64,000 bases of DNA from Micrasema longulum (Eukaryota > Arthropoda > Insecta > Trichoptera > Brachycentridae), in contig JAGVSM010003708.1 in the NCBI GenBank assembly GCA_022494885.1, forward strand, positions 124,001 to 188,000, written 5' to 3'. The notes under the pieces were generated by a model. The model was given only the letters and a program-made list of their open reading frames with translations. It searched no databases and was not told the origin of the DNA. The position numbers and the translations under genes are program-made. Below are positions 55,948 through 64,000 of the stretch, one piece after another; within the stretch, counting starts at the first letter, position 1, and every line of letters begins with the position of its first letter.

Positions 55948-56345
55948 GGGAAATATCACATACTACGAATACCGATAAAAATATATGAAATGGATTTAGA
56001 ATAATTAATTGTATTTCTTAAATCAATATGGATATTGTAGAGAAACGTTTTCATAAATAAGTTTAAAAAATATTTTTTTTTTTAAATACGCCTTTAGAAA
56101 AACGCGACATGTTTGACCTAGATAGTTTTGACGTTAAGATTCGCGACAATGTTCTAAACACATTTGAATGGTCAAGAACAAATAAACATGAATCGTGACG
56201 TATTATGGCCGTTTTTGGGGGGATTCAAAATTACACATTCAAAAATATTTTTTATGCTCCTAAGTAAAAAAAATTTTTTTTTTAATGGATAGTATTTCAT
56301 AGACCTTTATTACTTAAAAAATGTTTAAAAACAGTGATATTTCCC
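55948..56345 (+). mobile_element. Repeat E, reference copy with TA flanks
   Basis: Ends GGGAAATATCAC and GTGATATTTCCC lie within TA duplications (55946-55947 and 56346-56347); length 398 bp. Interior includes CAATATGGATATTGTAGAGA, AAACATGAATCGTGACGTAT and CATAGACCTTTATTACTT. No ORF. Confidence 0.88.
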
Positions 56346-56434
56346 TACCACTTGGTTTTTTATGTTTTTTACTGCACTGCAGAGAGCTTGCTAATAAATG
56401 ATATGTGTGTTGAAGTGTTTGCATTGAACATAGA

Positions 56435-56530
56435 TATTTAGGAGCATGCTTATTTTAAGCAAATTTATACAGTTAAAGAGCATGCTCGTTTAAGCATGCT
56501 CATAGGCATGCTGTTTTAGTAGCATGTCTA
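56435..56530. repeat. Cluster of AGCATGCT palindromes
   Basis: GAGCATGCTTA, GAGCATGCTCG, AAGCATGCTCA, AGGCATGCTG and TAGCATG occur within 95 bp. Similar words lie near 55808 and 40100-40145. Confidence 0.55.
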
Positions 56531-56588
56531 TCTGTACCTTTAGTGTAAATGTGTCATACAGCCATCAAGCGGGTAAATCGTTAAACTA

Positions 56589-56640
56589 GAATGTTGAGTT
56601 GAATGTTGAGTTGAATGTTGAGTTGAATGTTGAATGAATG
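56589..56640. repeat. 12-bp tandem repeat (GAATGTTGAGTT)
   Basis: Three exact units plus a partial fourth, at the left edge of a LINE fragment. Confidence 0.9.
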
Positions 56641-57000
56641 TTTTAGAGGTTTTTGAAATGTGGCTTCACCGGAGAATGCTGAGAATTCCGTGGACAGATT
56701 TAGTGACAAACGTGGAGGTGCTGAGACGAGCCAGTGCCGAAAAAGAACTACTGTCCTCAATAAAACAGAGAAAACTCGCATATCTGGGCCGTATCATGCA
56801 TGGAAGCAAATATTCGCTTCTACAGCTGAACATGATGGTGAAGATCGAGGAAAAACGTGGAGTTGGAAGGCGACAGATGCCCTGGCTGAGAAACATCCGC
56901 GACTGGGCGGGAGTGCGCGGGGTCGAGGCGCTGTTCCAGTTGGCACAGGACCTGAATGCCTTCTCTAGAGTGATCGCCAACGTCGGGGAGACCTGATAAG
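56635..57000 (+). pseudogene. LINE ORF2 C-terminal fragment, open
   Basis: An open frame of about 120 codons reads FEMWLHRRMLRIPWTDLVTN, VEVLRRASAEKELLSSIKQR, KLAYLGRIMHGSKYSLLQLN and KRGVGRRQMPWLRNIRDWAG, ending ANVGET. It is the same module as 975-1635 and 59880-60490 and the best preserved here. RT and endonuclease are missing. Confidence 0.85.
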
Positions 57001-57190
57001 GCCCAGAAAGAAGAAGAATGTTGTAAATTTTTTAGCATATGAGAAAAAAATTAAAAATTATTCTGTATATCGGATTTTTTTGAGTTATGGCTCTATTTTA
57101 TCGATTTGTCATCAGCGCAATGGATGTTGCTAGTTTTCTCCTTACTTTCATTCTCTACAGTAAACCAACACGCGTGGGAATGTAATATTC

Positions 57191-57448
57191 ATCAACATCA
57201 TCATCATACCCATGTCCGCATCAATAGTGCATAGGGTGCTGCATTGGTACATAAAATGCAGCGTATATCAATCATGTTACACGAAAGTAAGGCGATCAGC
57301 CTTACGCTTCATGTGCCAGTCCAGAAACATGAAATATTGCGGTAACTACCTTTGTTAATCAATATTTCATGTCGATCTTCCTAGGAATGGAACACGGGAC
57401 CTCAAGTGTTGTGGGTAAACGCGCCAACCACTATATTACGAGACGAAG
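57191..57448 (-). mobile_element. SINE A, near full length
   Basis: In minus orientation the head has GTAATATAGTGGTTGGCGCG (box A) and ACTTGAGGTCCCGTGTTCCA (worn box B). The body and tail include GTAAGGCTGATCGCC and a GATGATGATG-type end. Confidence 0.8.
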
Positions 57449-57449
57449 A

Positions 57450-57715
57450 TATCTCCACTCGATTAACGTCTTCAAGATTTTTACCAGAGAGTGTCCATCG
57501 ACTCGAAAACGCATATCCAGGAATTTGGTAATATTTCCAATACAGTACTGTATTTAAAATATAACATTAGCAATAGCATATCTTATGCTAAGCGAAATCT
57601 TTTCTCATGTTCGTAAAATAACAATGTTTTTTTTCATTAGTACTTAATAATGATTCATACAATGGAATTCAACGATACAAGACTGGTGATAGTCATTGAT
57701 ATACGAGTATATGTA
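57450..57715. other. Intergenic, nothing recognised
   Basis: No supported feature. Confidence 0.3.
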
Positions 57716-57719
57716 CATA

Positions 57720-57910
57720 ATGTGCATTAGATGCGGCACTAAGAACCCGACTTATGTTTCATTGAACATATCTTGTCTTGTATTTGGTGGGAAATTGTGA
57801 TTTCTTTGTATACGCTAAGCAAATGGGCAGCAGTTCAAAAGGGCGGGACGTACTGCTTTGAATTCAGAGTAAGCGGCATAAAAAGTTAGTCCTTTTTACT
57901 CTAGGTACTA
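57720..57910 (-). repeat. Repeat J, copy 2
   Basis: In reverse it gives GAGTAAAAAGGACTAACTTT, CGCCCTTTTGAACTGC, CACCAAATACAAGACAAG and TTCTTAGTGCCGCATCTAAT, matching 42105-42300. The promoter-like downstream part is absent. Confidence 0.6.
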
Positions 57911-58091
57911 TGTGTTTTCCACGGCAATGCTGTTCGATAATTTGGAACATGATTTCAAATTCGCGTTATATGAAGCGTCATCTCTATTTTATTATACTTC
58001 AGTGGTCAATTATTACTCGTATTATCCCATCCGCTCCTATTCGTATATTAGTACTCTAATCACAACGTATCTGCGATCATTTGTTATGCAC

Positions 58092-58190
58092 ATGAAGTCA
58101 AGATGATCAGTCTTACGCTTTAGGCGCCGTTTCAGAAACCATGAAGCCGGCCTTGCTGGAAATCGAACCTAAGATCTCAGTTATACATAT
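58092..58190 (-). mobile_element. SINE A fragment
   Basis: GATGATCAGTCTTACGCTTT, GCCGTTTCAGAAACCATGAA and GGAAATCGAACCTAAGATCT are reversed SINE A body and box B. The GATTTTGAGTTTG text of repeat D follows. Confidence 0.7.
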
Positions 58191-58204
58191 GTTCTAACTT
58201 GCAC

Positions 58205-58440
58205 ATTAACGATATTTTGAGTTTGTTCAAAGGACTGGATTTTACCTCCTACAGAATATTTTAGAAAAGGGAATAAAGAAATCTAGTCATTTACGGTACT
58301 CATGACCTGTCATTTGCTGGTTCGTGTAGCCACGTTACGCACTGTTTAACATTTATCATTTTACCTGTGTTTGAACATCCATAACTATTCAATTCTTCTT
58401 AATGAAAGAAGTGTTGCTAACCTTTGGTGCTGGAATTGTT
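58205..58440. repeat. Repeat D, partial copy
   Basis: GATATTTTGAGTTTGTTCAA, GGGAATAAAGAAATCTAGTC, CATGACCTGTCATTTGCTGG and GTTTGAACATCCATAACTAT match 32260-32759. Confidence 0.65.
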
Positions 58441-58509
58441 AAACTTAGTACCTACCTATCTAGTATCAATCGTTTCTCTGTGACTTGATTAAATTGATGT
58501 AGTTCATCA

Positions 58510-58945
58510 TCATTCCATGTTCGCTCCTTAGTTGGAGCACGTGGTGTCCACAAAGATTCCACAAGCATCTCTGTCGGCTGCCAGCTTATGTGCGTCCTCC
58601 TAAGTCTGGTTCGCGTCCTGTAGTTCTGACACGAACTGCCGACGAACAGTCAGCAGTGGATGTCCAAGACGTCGAGAACCTGATGCCTTGTAAAGTAGGC
58701 AAGCGTGGTTAAGGCTCTCGGGAGGCATCCGCAGCACATGGCCAAGCCAACCGTATCGCCTCCGCTTGATGACAGTTGTCGCCGGAGTTTGTTCCGTCCC
58801 ATTCCTCATTTCTTCATTCCTTACAAAGTCAAACCACCGCACGCACACCTAAGATTCTTCCGAGGCATCATTTCTTGGAACTCAGAATTTTGCTGTTTTG
58901 GGCCCTAGTGAGGTGCCACGATTTGCATCCGTAGACGAGAATAGA
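58510..58945 (-). pseudogene. LINE ORF2 C terminus
   Basis: The minus strand starts with ILVYGCKSWHLT and RILGVRAVV-like text, then an open run VRNEEMRNGTEQTPATTVIK, RRRYGWLGHVLRMPPESLNH and RRLGHPLLTVRRQFVSELQD, then AHKLAADRDACGIFVDTTCS and a stop. RRRWxWLGHVLRMPxxxLPR is a LINE tail signature, also in the scrap at 2720-2945. Confidence 0.8.
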
Positions 58946-58949
58946 TGTA

Positions 58950-59340
58950 TTAATTTAATAACATATACATTTTTTCCTACCATTCGTGTTTGCAATATGG
59001 TCATGAAGATGAATAACAATATCCGAAGAAGCCCCTTCATATAATTTGTCAAACTCGCAGTCAAAGTCGTAGAGTTAAATTCAATTAAAATCGCGATACA
59101 TGAAATGGAAACTTTTCGAAGAGTGTGGGGTTCATAGTCCATAATCGATGACACACGTGCTAAAACATTTCACCTGAAAAAGCGCGATGACCGAAGAAAG
59201 CAATATCATTTTCTATAGAATCCAATACAACATATAATGCAACTCTAACAGTATTGCTCATAAAATCGGGAGTATCGTTCTGCAGTACATTCACATCGTC
59301 CCTATTATGAAGAAATGAACTACAAAGGAACGTTGCCTAC
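58950..59340. other. Intergenic, nothing recognised
   Basis: A minus-strand open stretch at 58882-59154 has no motif. Confidence 0.3.
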
Positions 59341-59344
59341 AAAG

Positions 59345-59575
59345 AGACCACAGGGCGTAGCAACGCCAGCCAGTCAGTCAGTTCAGCTCAGTCCAGCTCA
59401 ACGCAGTCACTCAGTTCCAGTGTGTAGTTTAAGTTTAGTTACTTCAACTCCTCGTCGTCGTAACGCTCGTGTGACATAATTCATTATTTATTTGCCATTT
59501 AATAAATAAACATCAATCAGCAATCTTGTGTCTTCTGTTAATCTCTAACTGGGGTAGAAGCTCCAACCAACACAA
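59345..59575 (+). repeat. LTR-like sequence
   Basis: CAGCCAGTCAGTCAGTTCAG, an AATAAATAAACATCAATCA polyadenylation-like segment, and a CCAACCAACACAACA end resemble the R-U5 part of an insect LTR. No TG start, primer-binding site or gag/pol text was found, so a solo or broken LTR is a guess. Confidence 0.35.
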
Positions 59576-59879
59576 CATCTAATTCCTACAAGAGTAACTC
59601 ATTTATTCCAAAAAAACGTTGCTTTTTTGTATGATATAACCGATAGGAAGACCCACGGACTTTAAAATGATTTCGGGTATGAGGAGGAAGTATTTGACTG
59701 CAAATTTTTCCGAAGTAAAATAGCTGTTTATCTATCAATAAACGTTTCCGCTCTTTCAGTTGACATAAATCAACAGCTGAAAGAATCTAAAAAATGTGGA
59801 TATTTAAACATAGACAGAATGGTAAATATATTAAACAGTGTGTAATGTGATTACATTAAGCCCACCGATGATCACCTAC

Positions 59880-60490
59880 TTTACTAATGACTTTCCCAGT
59901 GGCGCAGGTTACTGAGCAAGATCATCAATATAAATATTTAGGATGCTGGCTGAATGATAAACGGAATCACTCGCAAGAGATCAAAGTCAGAATAGAGAAG
60001 GTGCGAGACTGCTTTTTCAGAATGCTTGACCTTCTTTGCAGTAGAGACTTTAATTTTGACCTCCGAATGCGCATTGTACGATGTTACGTCTTCTCAGTAC
60101 TTTTTTACGGCGTCGCAACGTGGACACTCACCCAAAACACTTCAAAAAAGATCGAAGCCTTTGAAATGTGGTACTACAGGAGGTTATCAAAATCTTCTGG
60201 GTAGACAGAGTCCGAAACGATGACTTTCTCCGATGGATGGAAAAAGATGACGATGTACAACGATGGAAAACTTGAGTACTTTGCGAAAAATATCACATTT
60301 TACAAGTCATTCTACAGGGAAGGATTGAAGGAAGACGCAGTGCAGGTAGAAGGTGCATTTCTTGCGTAAAGAGCTTGCGTGACTGGTTCCATTGCAGCAC
60401 TCAGTCGTTGTTAGGGCAGCTGCCAACAAGTGAGAATTGCTACGAAGATTTCCAACCTCCACTGGGGAGAGGAAAGATAAGAAAAGAAGA
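59880..60490 (+). pseudogene. LINE ORF2 C-terminal fragment
   Basis: An open run reads QYKYLGCWLNDKRNHSQEIK, FRMLDLLCSRDFNFDLRMRI, CYVFSVLFYGVATWTLTQNT and FEMWYYRRLSKSSG with a stop near 60204. Other frames continue KYHILQVILQGRIEGRRSAG and SLRDWFHCSTQSLLGQLPTS. At least two shifts. Same family as 975-1635 and 56635-57000. Confidence 0.85.
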
Positions 60491-60494
60491 ACCA

Positions 60495-60590
60495 ATAACA
60501 GGTCAAAAGTTTTGTAAATGCCTTGACTTCCATATATCTTTCTCCAAAATGTTATCTATCTCTGTTGCAATATTATAAACTTGTTAATTA
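60495..60590. repeat. Repeat D, fragment
   Basis: ACAGGTCAAAAGTTTTGTAA, GCCTTGACTTCCATATATCT and ATCTCTGTTGCAATATTA match the centre of 32502-32759. Confidence 0.65.
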
Positions 60591-60599
60591 TTTTTTTTA

Positions 60600-61315
60600 A
60601 GCGTGTTATTAACAAATACAATTTTTATGTAAATGGACATAATATTTGAACAAAATGTACATAACGAAATACCACACCACAAAAGTGGCAACTTCTTGTG
60701 CTTTGTGTGGGATTATAAACTAAAATACAATAAAATGTTTAAAAATAGGTTTTTAATACCTTAAGAAAACTCTTTGTTTTTTGTTCAAATTTAAATTAAT
60801 TTATTTTAGCAAAAAACATTATAAATAAAATATTGAAGCCGTTACATTGGGACAACATATTAAACCAGGAGCCCTTGAGCAACGGTTCAACATAAATAAG
60901 GTATTTTACTCTCCAAAGGCTGTGCAAAGGTAAAACGCACGCAAAATGAGGAAATTATACGATGTTGCCATTTTAAATCGAATGTTTTTTTTAAATCGCG
61001 CAATAAAAAAAAAAAAATACATGTAAATTAGATAAAATCAATATTTTTAAAGGTATTTTAAGTATTACCGAGGGCATAATTTTACGTAAAAATAAAGAAA
61101 AATGTCACAAAAATGTATGTGATTTAAAATACTTGTATTTCTTTTCAAAAACTAAATTAAAATTTTGCTTCGGCTACTTCCATGTTCAATTTAGTGACGT
61201 GATGCTAACTGCGAACCGTTTTGTATCAGTTGTACTCGTTTGAAAACCCGAAAAAAATAATAAAACCACGTTTTTTATACATTGTTAGTTATCATTAGAA
61301 TCGATAAAATCCGCT
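60600..61315. other. Intergenic, nothing recognised
   Basis: AT-rich; no supported feature. Confidence 0.3.
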
Positions 61316-61317
61316 AC

Positions 61318-62651
61318 TCCATACTAATATTATGAATGCGAAAGTGTGTTTGTCTGTTTGTTTGTGTTTCCTTCACGTCGCAACGGAGCGACCGATCAAT
61401 TCGATTTTTTGCATAGTGATAGCCGAAAACCTAAGAAGTGACATAGGCCACTTTTCGTCCCAAAACTATTACAAAATTCTTAGTGGAAAAATGAATTATT
61501 CTCTAACGTCGCAACGGACCGACTGATTAACGTCGTTTTTTTGATAGGAATAGCCGGAGAGCTTACAAGTGTCAAAAATTTTTCATCTCGAAAAATATCA
61601 CTCCCTCGGGAAAGTTCTTAGAGTAAAAATAAATTAATATTTAAACAGAATAACGATAGTATGTCGCCATAGACTAACTAATCGTTTTTTTGCATAGCGA
61701 TAGTTGGAGGAACTGCAATCGATACCGCAAAGAATAAAAAATAGTCCAGAAGGAGCGTAGAATCATATTTGAATACATCGGACTGTGTCCAATAATTACC
61801 CCACAGACACACATTCGCCGCGCGCATACTTGAAGTCTCCGAGTAATATTGCCAGATCGCGAAGAATATAACCATAACACAAATGTAAGGTCAAAAAAAG
61901 CAATCTGTTAATTTTTCTAAAATTTTATTTTGCACTCGGAAACATTGATTGACACAACACAGTAGATAAGTAAAGGGTTATTTAATAAGAGTAATTAAAT
62001 TAATGAACTTTGAACTTAAAATATAAAACAAAATTTATTTTACATAAAACGGATATTTTTATATCATGTTAAATAATATTTTATGTTTTAATGATAATGT
62101 CGGCCAAATATCCACCACGGCGTTGTTTAATCCGAGGTTCACTTTTCATTATTTCTCTTATTATATGGGCAAAGTAGGGTAAAAAAATTTACTACCCTGG
62201 CAACACTTACGAAACCTCCATTTTGTTTCTTCGACAATCTGACAGATGGAAAAATAATTCAAATTTTAAGTAATGCATTATCGACAAACACATTCATTTG
62301 ATAATTACACATGAAATGTGATTGCATCCTGTTTCTTTAAGATCCTAGCAGTATTTCTACACTTTTAAAGAACACAACACGGCATGGTTAAATTCTAATC
62401 AAGAGTTGCGTACTGAGCGACGTCTACAAAGAAACTAATGGGTCAAAACGTAAACCTACTCATTTATGAGTAGTTGAGTCGCCTTCTGTTTGATGTGCGT
62501 ATGCGGTTTCTGGACTTTTTTTAATTCTATGCGATACAGGCTACTTTTTATCCGAAAATTCAATAGGGAAAGTTCTTATTGCTAAACGACAAAATTAATG
62601 AACTAATTTCTCCTTAATACCATCCGAACGAAGACGCGGGTAAAAGCTAGT
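61318..62651 (+). mobile_element. Lep1-type non-autonomous Helitron, interrupted
   Basis: It starts TCCATACTAATATTATGAAT with GCGAAAGTG and ends CGCGGGTAAAAGCTAGT, as Lep1 elements do (5' TC, 3' CTAGT). GTCGCAACGGAGCGACCGA, CATAGTGATAGCC and GACATAGGCCACTTTTCGTC, and after the insertion CAGGCTACTTTTTATCCG, are known Lep1 blocks. Without the P-like insertion it is about 520 bp. An internal half-duplication is seen (TCGCAACGGA twice; GATAG..AGCCGGAGAG). Confidence 0.8.
61728..62531 (-). mobile_element. P-like element with THAP-like start, copy 2
   Basis: 804 bp, inverted ends CAAAGAATAAAAAATAGTCC and complement of CATAGAATTAAAAAAAGTCC. Flanks CGATACCG (61720-61727) and CGATACAG (62532-62539) match at 7 of 8, the 8-bp duplication expected of P elements (and hATs). 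The THAP-like ORF is at 62385-62305 on the minus strand (MPCCVL, stop, KCRNTARILKKQDAITFHV), with one in-frame stop. It interrupts the Helitron. Confidence 0.78.
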
Positions 62652-62654
62652 ATT

Positions 62655-63445
62655 TAATATATTTTCAACGTTAATCTTGATTTGCGAAAATACCTTATAC
62701 TTTTGTAAATCGGTATCAAATTATAATTTTGTTTTTTCATTTATCTTGGAAATGGTTTCATGTATTTACAGAAGTTTATCTGCTGTTCTCGCATGTAAAT
62801 TGCGTGAGAATAAAGTTTATTATATAATTACAACGGTTAAAGGTAAAACACATTAACATACTCAGTAGTTAAAGATGGCTCGCACAGAAATTGAAGACAC
62901 AGTTTCAGATTAAGTAAACAAGAAGCTCTTTTCATTACTAATTAATTAATTTGTAAATACACCAGTAGATATGAATTATTTCTTACGTCGATCACTTAGC
63001 ACTGTCAAGGACATCGATTTATAAAGAATATGAATTTTATTAACTCATATCAGATGGAAGGTATTTAAGATTTAGTACTGGTGTTCAAGATATTAAATAA
63101 TGTTTTCCCAAGCTCTTAAATATTATACATTTTTATGTGTGACAGCGTGAAACGAGACAAACCAAACTTACCTTTTTTTGATATGCACAGTTCTTATTAG
63201 GTATTTAAAAAAAAACCCATCTTTTCCACGGTTACACACGTTGGCTAACAAACGTGTTGATGTAGACATATTTTATTTATCATAATTTAAATTAAATTCG
63301 AAACTTTAATTATTTTTTAAACTGTAATTATTAATTCTATGTAGCACTGTTTTTGGCGCCGATTATCTTAATATAAAAAAATACATTTCGAAAACTTTAT
63401 ATTTTTACATTCTGTTATTATTTTATTTTGTTATATTTATTAAAA
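62655..63445. other. Intergenic, nothing recognised
   Basis: AT-rich; no supported feature. Confidence 0.3.
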
Positions 63446-63449
63446 TTTA

Positions 63450-63800
63450 GTTTTAAAATTGAATTATTATCGGTGTGCTTTCTAATTTATATTTATATTA
63501 ATGTTTATTAAAAAAATATATAAATGGTATATTTCCTAATTTATATATTCATGCTTTAATTTTTATTATTATCGGTATGTTTTCTAATTTATATTTACTG
63601 TTCATTTTTTGATTTTATTATTATTGAAATCGTTTAAGCAACATTTAATGAAAAAAACATATGTAAAAAAGAAGGTCCGGCCTGAACACACGAATTTCCT
63701 AGCTAGTCGAGATCTGAAGCCATCAACCTCTGTATATTTTAAAACTGCAAATGTTTAAACTATTTAAACTGCAAACTATTCTAAACTACCATGGAATTCC
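63450..63800 (+). repeat. Repeat G, copy 2
   Basis: Three TTTCTAATTTATATTT-like units followed by AAAGAAGGTCC, TGAACACACGAATTTCCTAG and TAGTCGAGATCTGAA match 25300-25600 in order. The remaining bases to 64000 hold nothing recognised. Confidence 0.6.
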
Positions 63801-64000
63801 CCTACTAGAAATCAATATAATAATAAACACTATATTTATTTAAAAATTCCAAACTTTTAGAATTTTGGCAAAAACGATATATCTGTATATAACTTAACTT
63901 TTGCGTGAAATTAACTGTTCATTGTTTAATTTTGTATGCCCAAATCAATGTGATTTCTGAAATATTTTCAAATAATTACATAATCGCTTTTTGCTGATGA

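Noticed and set aside
59345..59575. Complete LTR retrotransposon
   Set aside because: Only an LTR-like end is seen; no second LTR, primer site or pol text.

Overview
The window is AT-rich eukaryotic DNA from an insect, most probably a lepidopteran. Three things point there. A non-autonomous Helitron of the Lep1 type (TACTAATATTATRAATGCG start, GCTAGT end) lies at 61318-62651. Several RTE-clade LINE ends carry the TGATGA/AGAAGA-type tails usual in Lepidoptera. The one recognisable host gene is an insect-like MyD88. There are no bacterial-style genes, no operons and no CRISPR array.

Host coding DNA is very sparse. On the minus strand, 2474-2063 holds the first two coding exons of a MyD88-like Toll adaptor: a 125-bp exon, an 87-bp intron with GT-AG borders, and a 200-bp exon encoding most of a death domain. 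The TIR-domain exons would lie left of the window. One further exon-like ORF with a good acceptor site (55038-55268) is unassigned. Everything else that can be identified is mobile-element material, mostly broken.

Layout. 1-1635: two joined LINE fragments, one split by a 227-bp hAT MITE with a perfect 8-bp target duplication. 2.0-2.5 kb: MyD88. 4.6-10.7 kb: foldback MITEs, SINEs, a hAT remnant and a LINE 3' end. 11-17 kb: mostly featureless AT-rich DNA with a TTA-flanked foldback, an RT scrap and a Penelope-like tail with a hammerhead-like core. 17.2-19.2 kb: a three-level nest (hAT remnant, then a CCTGGG foldback MITE, then a 1287-bp mariner). 19.6-21.9 kb: a LINE RT with intact catalytic motifs, then the tail of another LINE. 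22.2-23.5 kb: a chain of foldback units joined at CCTGGG boundaries. 26-33.5 kb: a foldback with a second hammerhead-like core, LINE and RTE pieces, SINEs and a hAT remnant. 34-48 kb: SINEs, mariner fragments, RTE fragments, a hAT MITE and copies of a 400-bp TA-flanked MITE. 49.3-50.5 kb: a nearly full-length but dead mariner. 52-64 kb: RTE and other LINE C-termini, SINEs, two inverted copies of an 805-bp P-like element keeping a THAP-like start, and the Helitron that one of them interrupted.

The genes do not form a pathway. The interest lies in the insertion history, which can be read from target duplications and from intact copies elsewhere in the window. All family names come from motif recognition by eye; no database search or alignment program was run.
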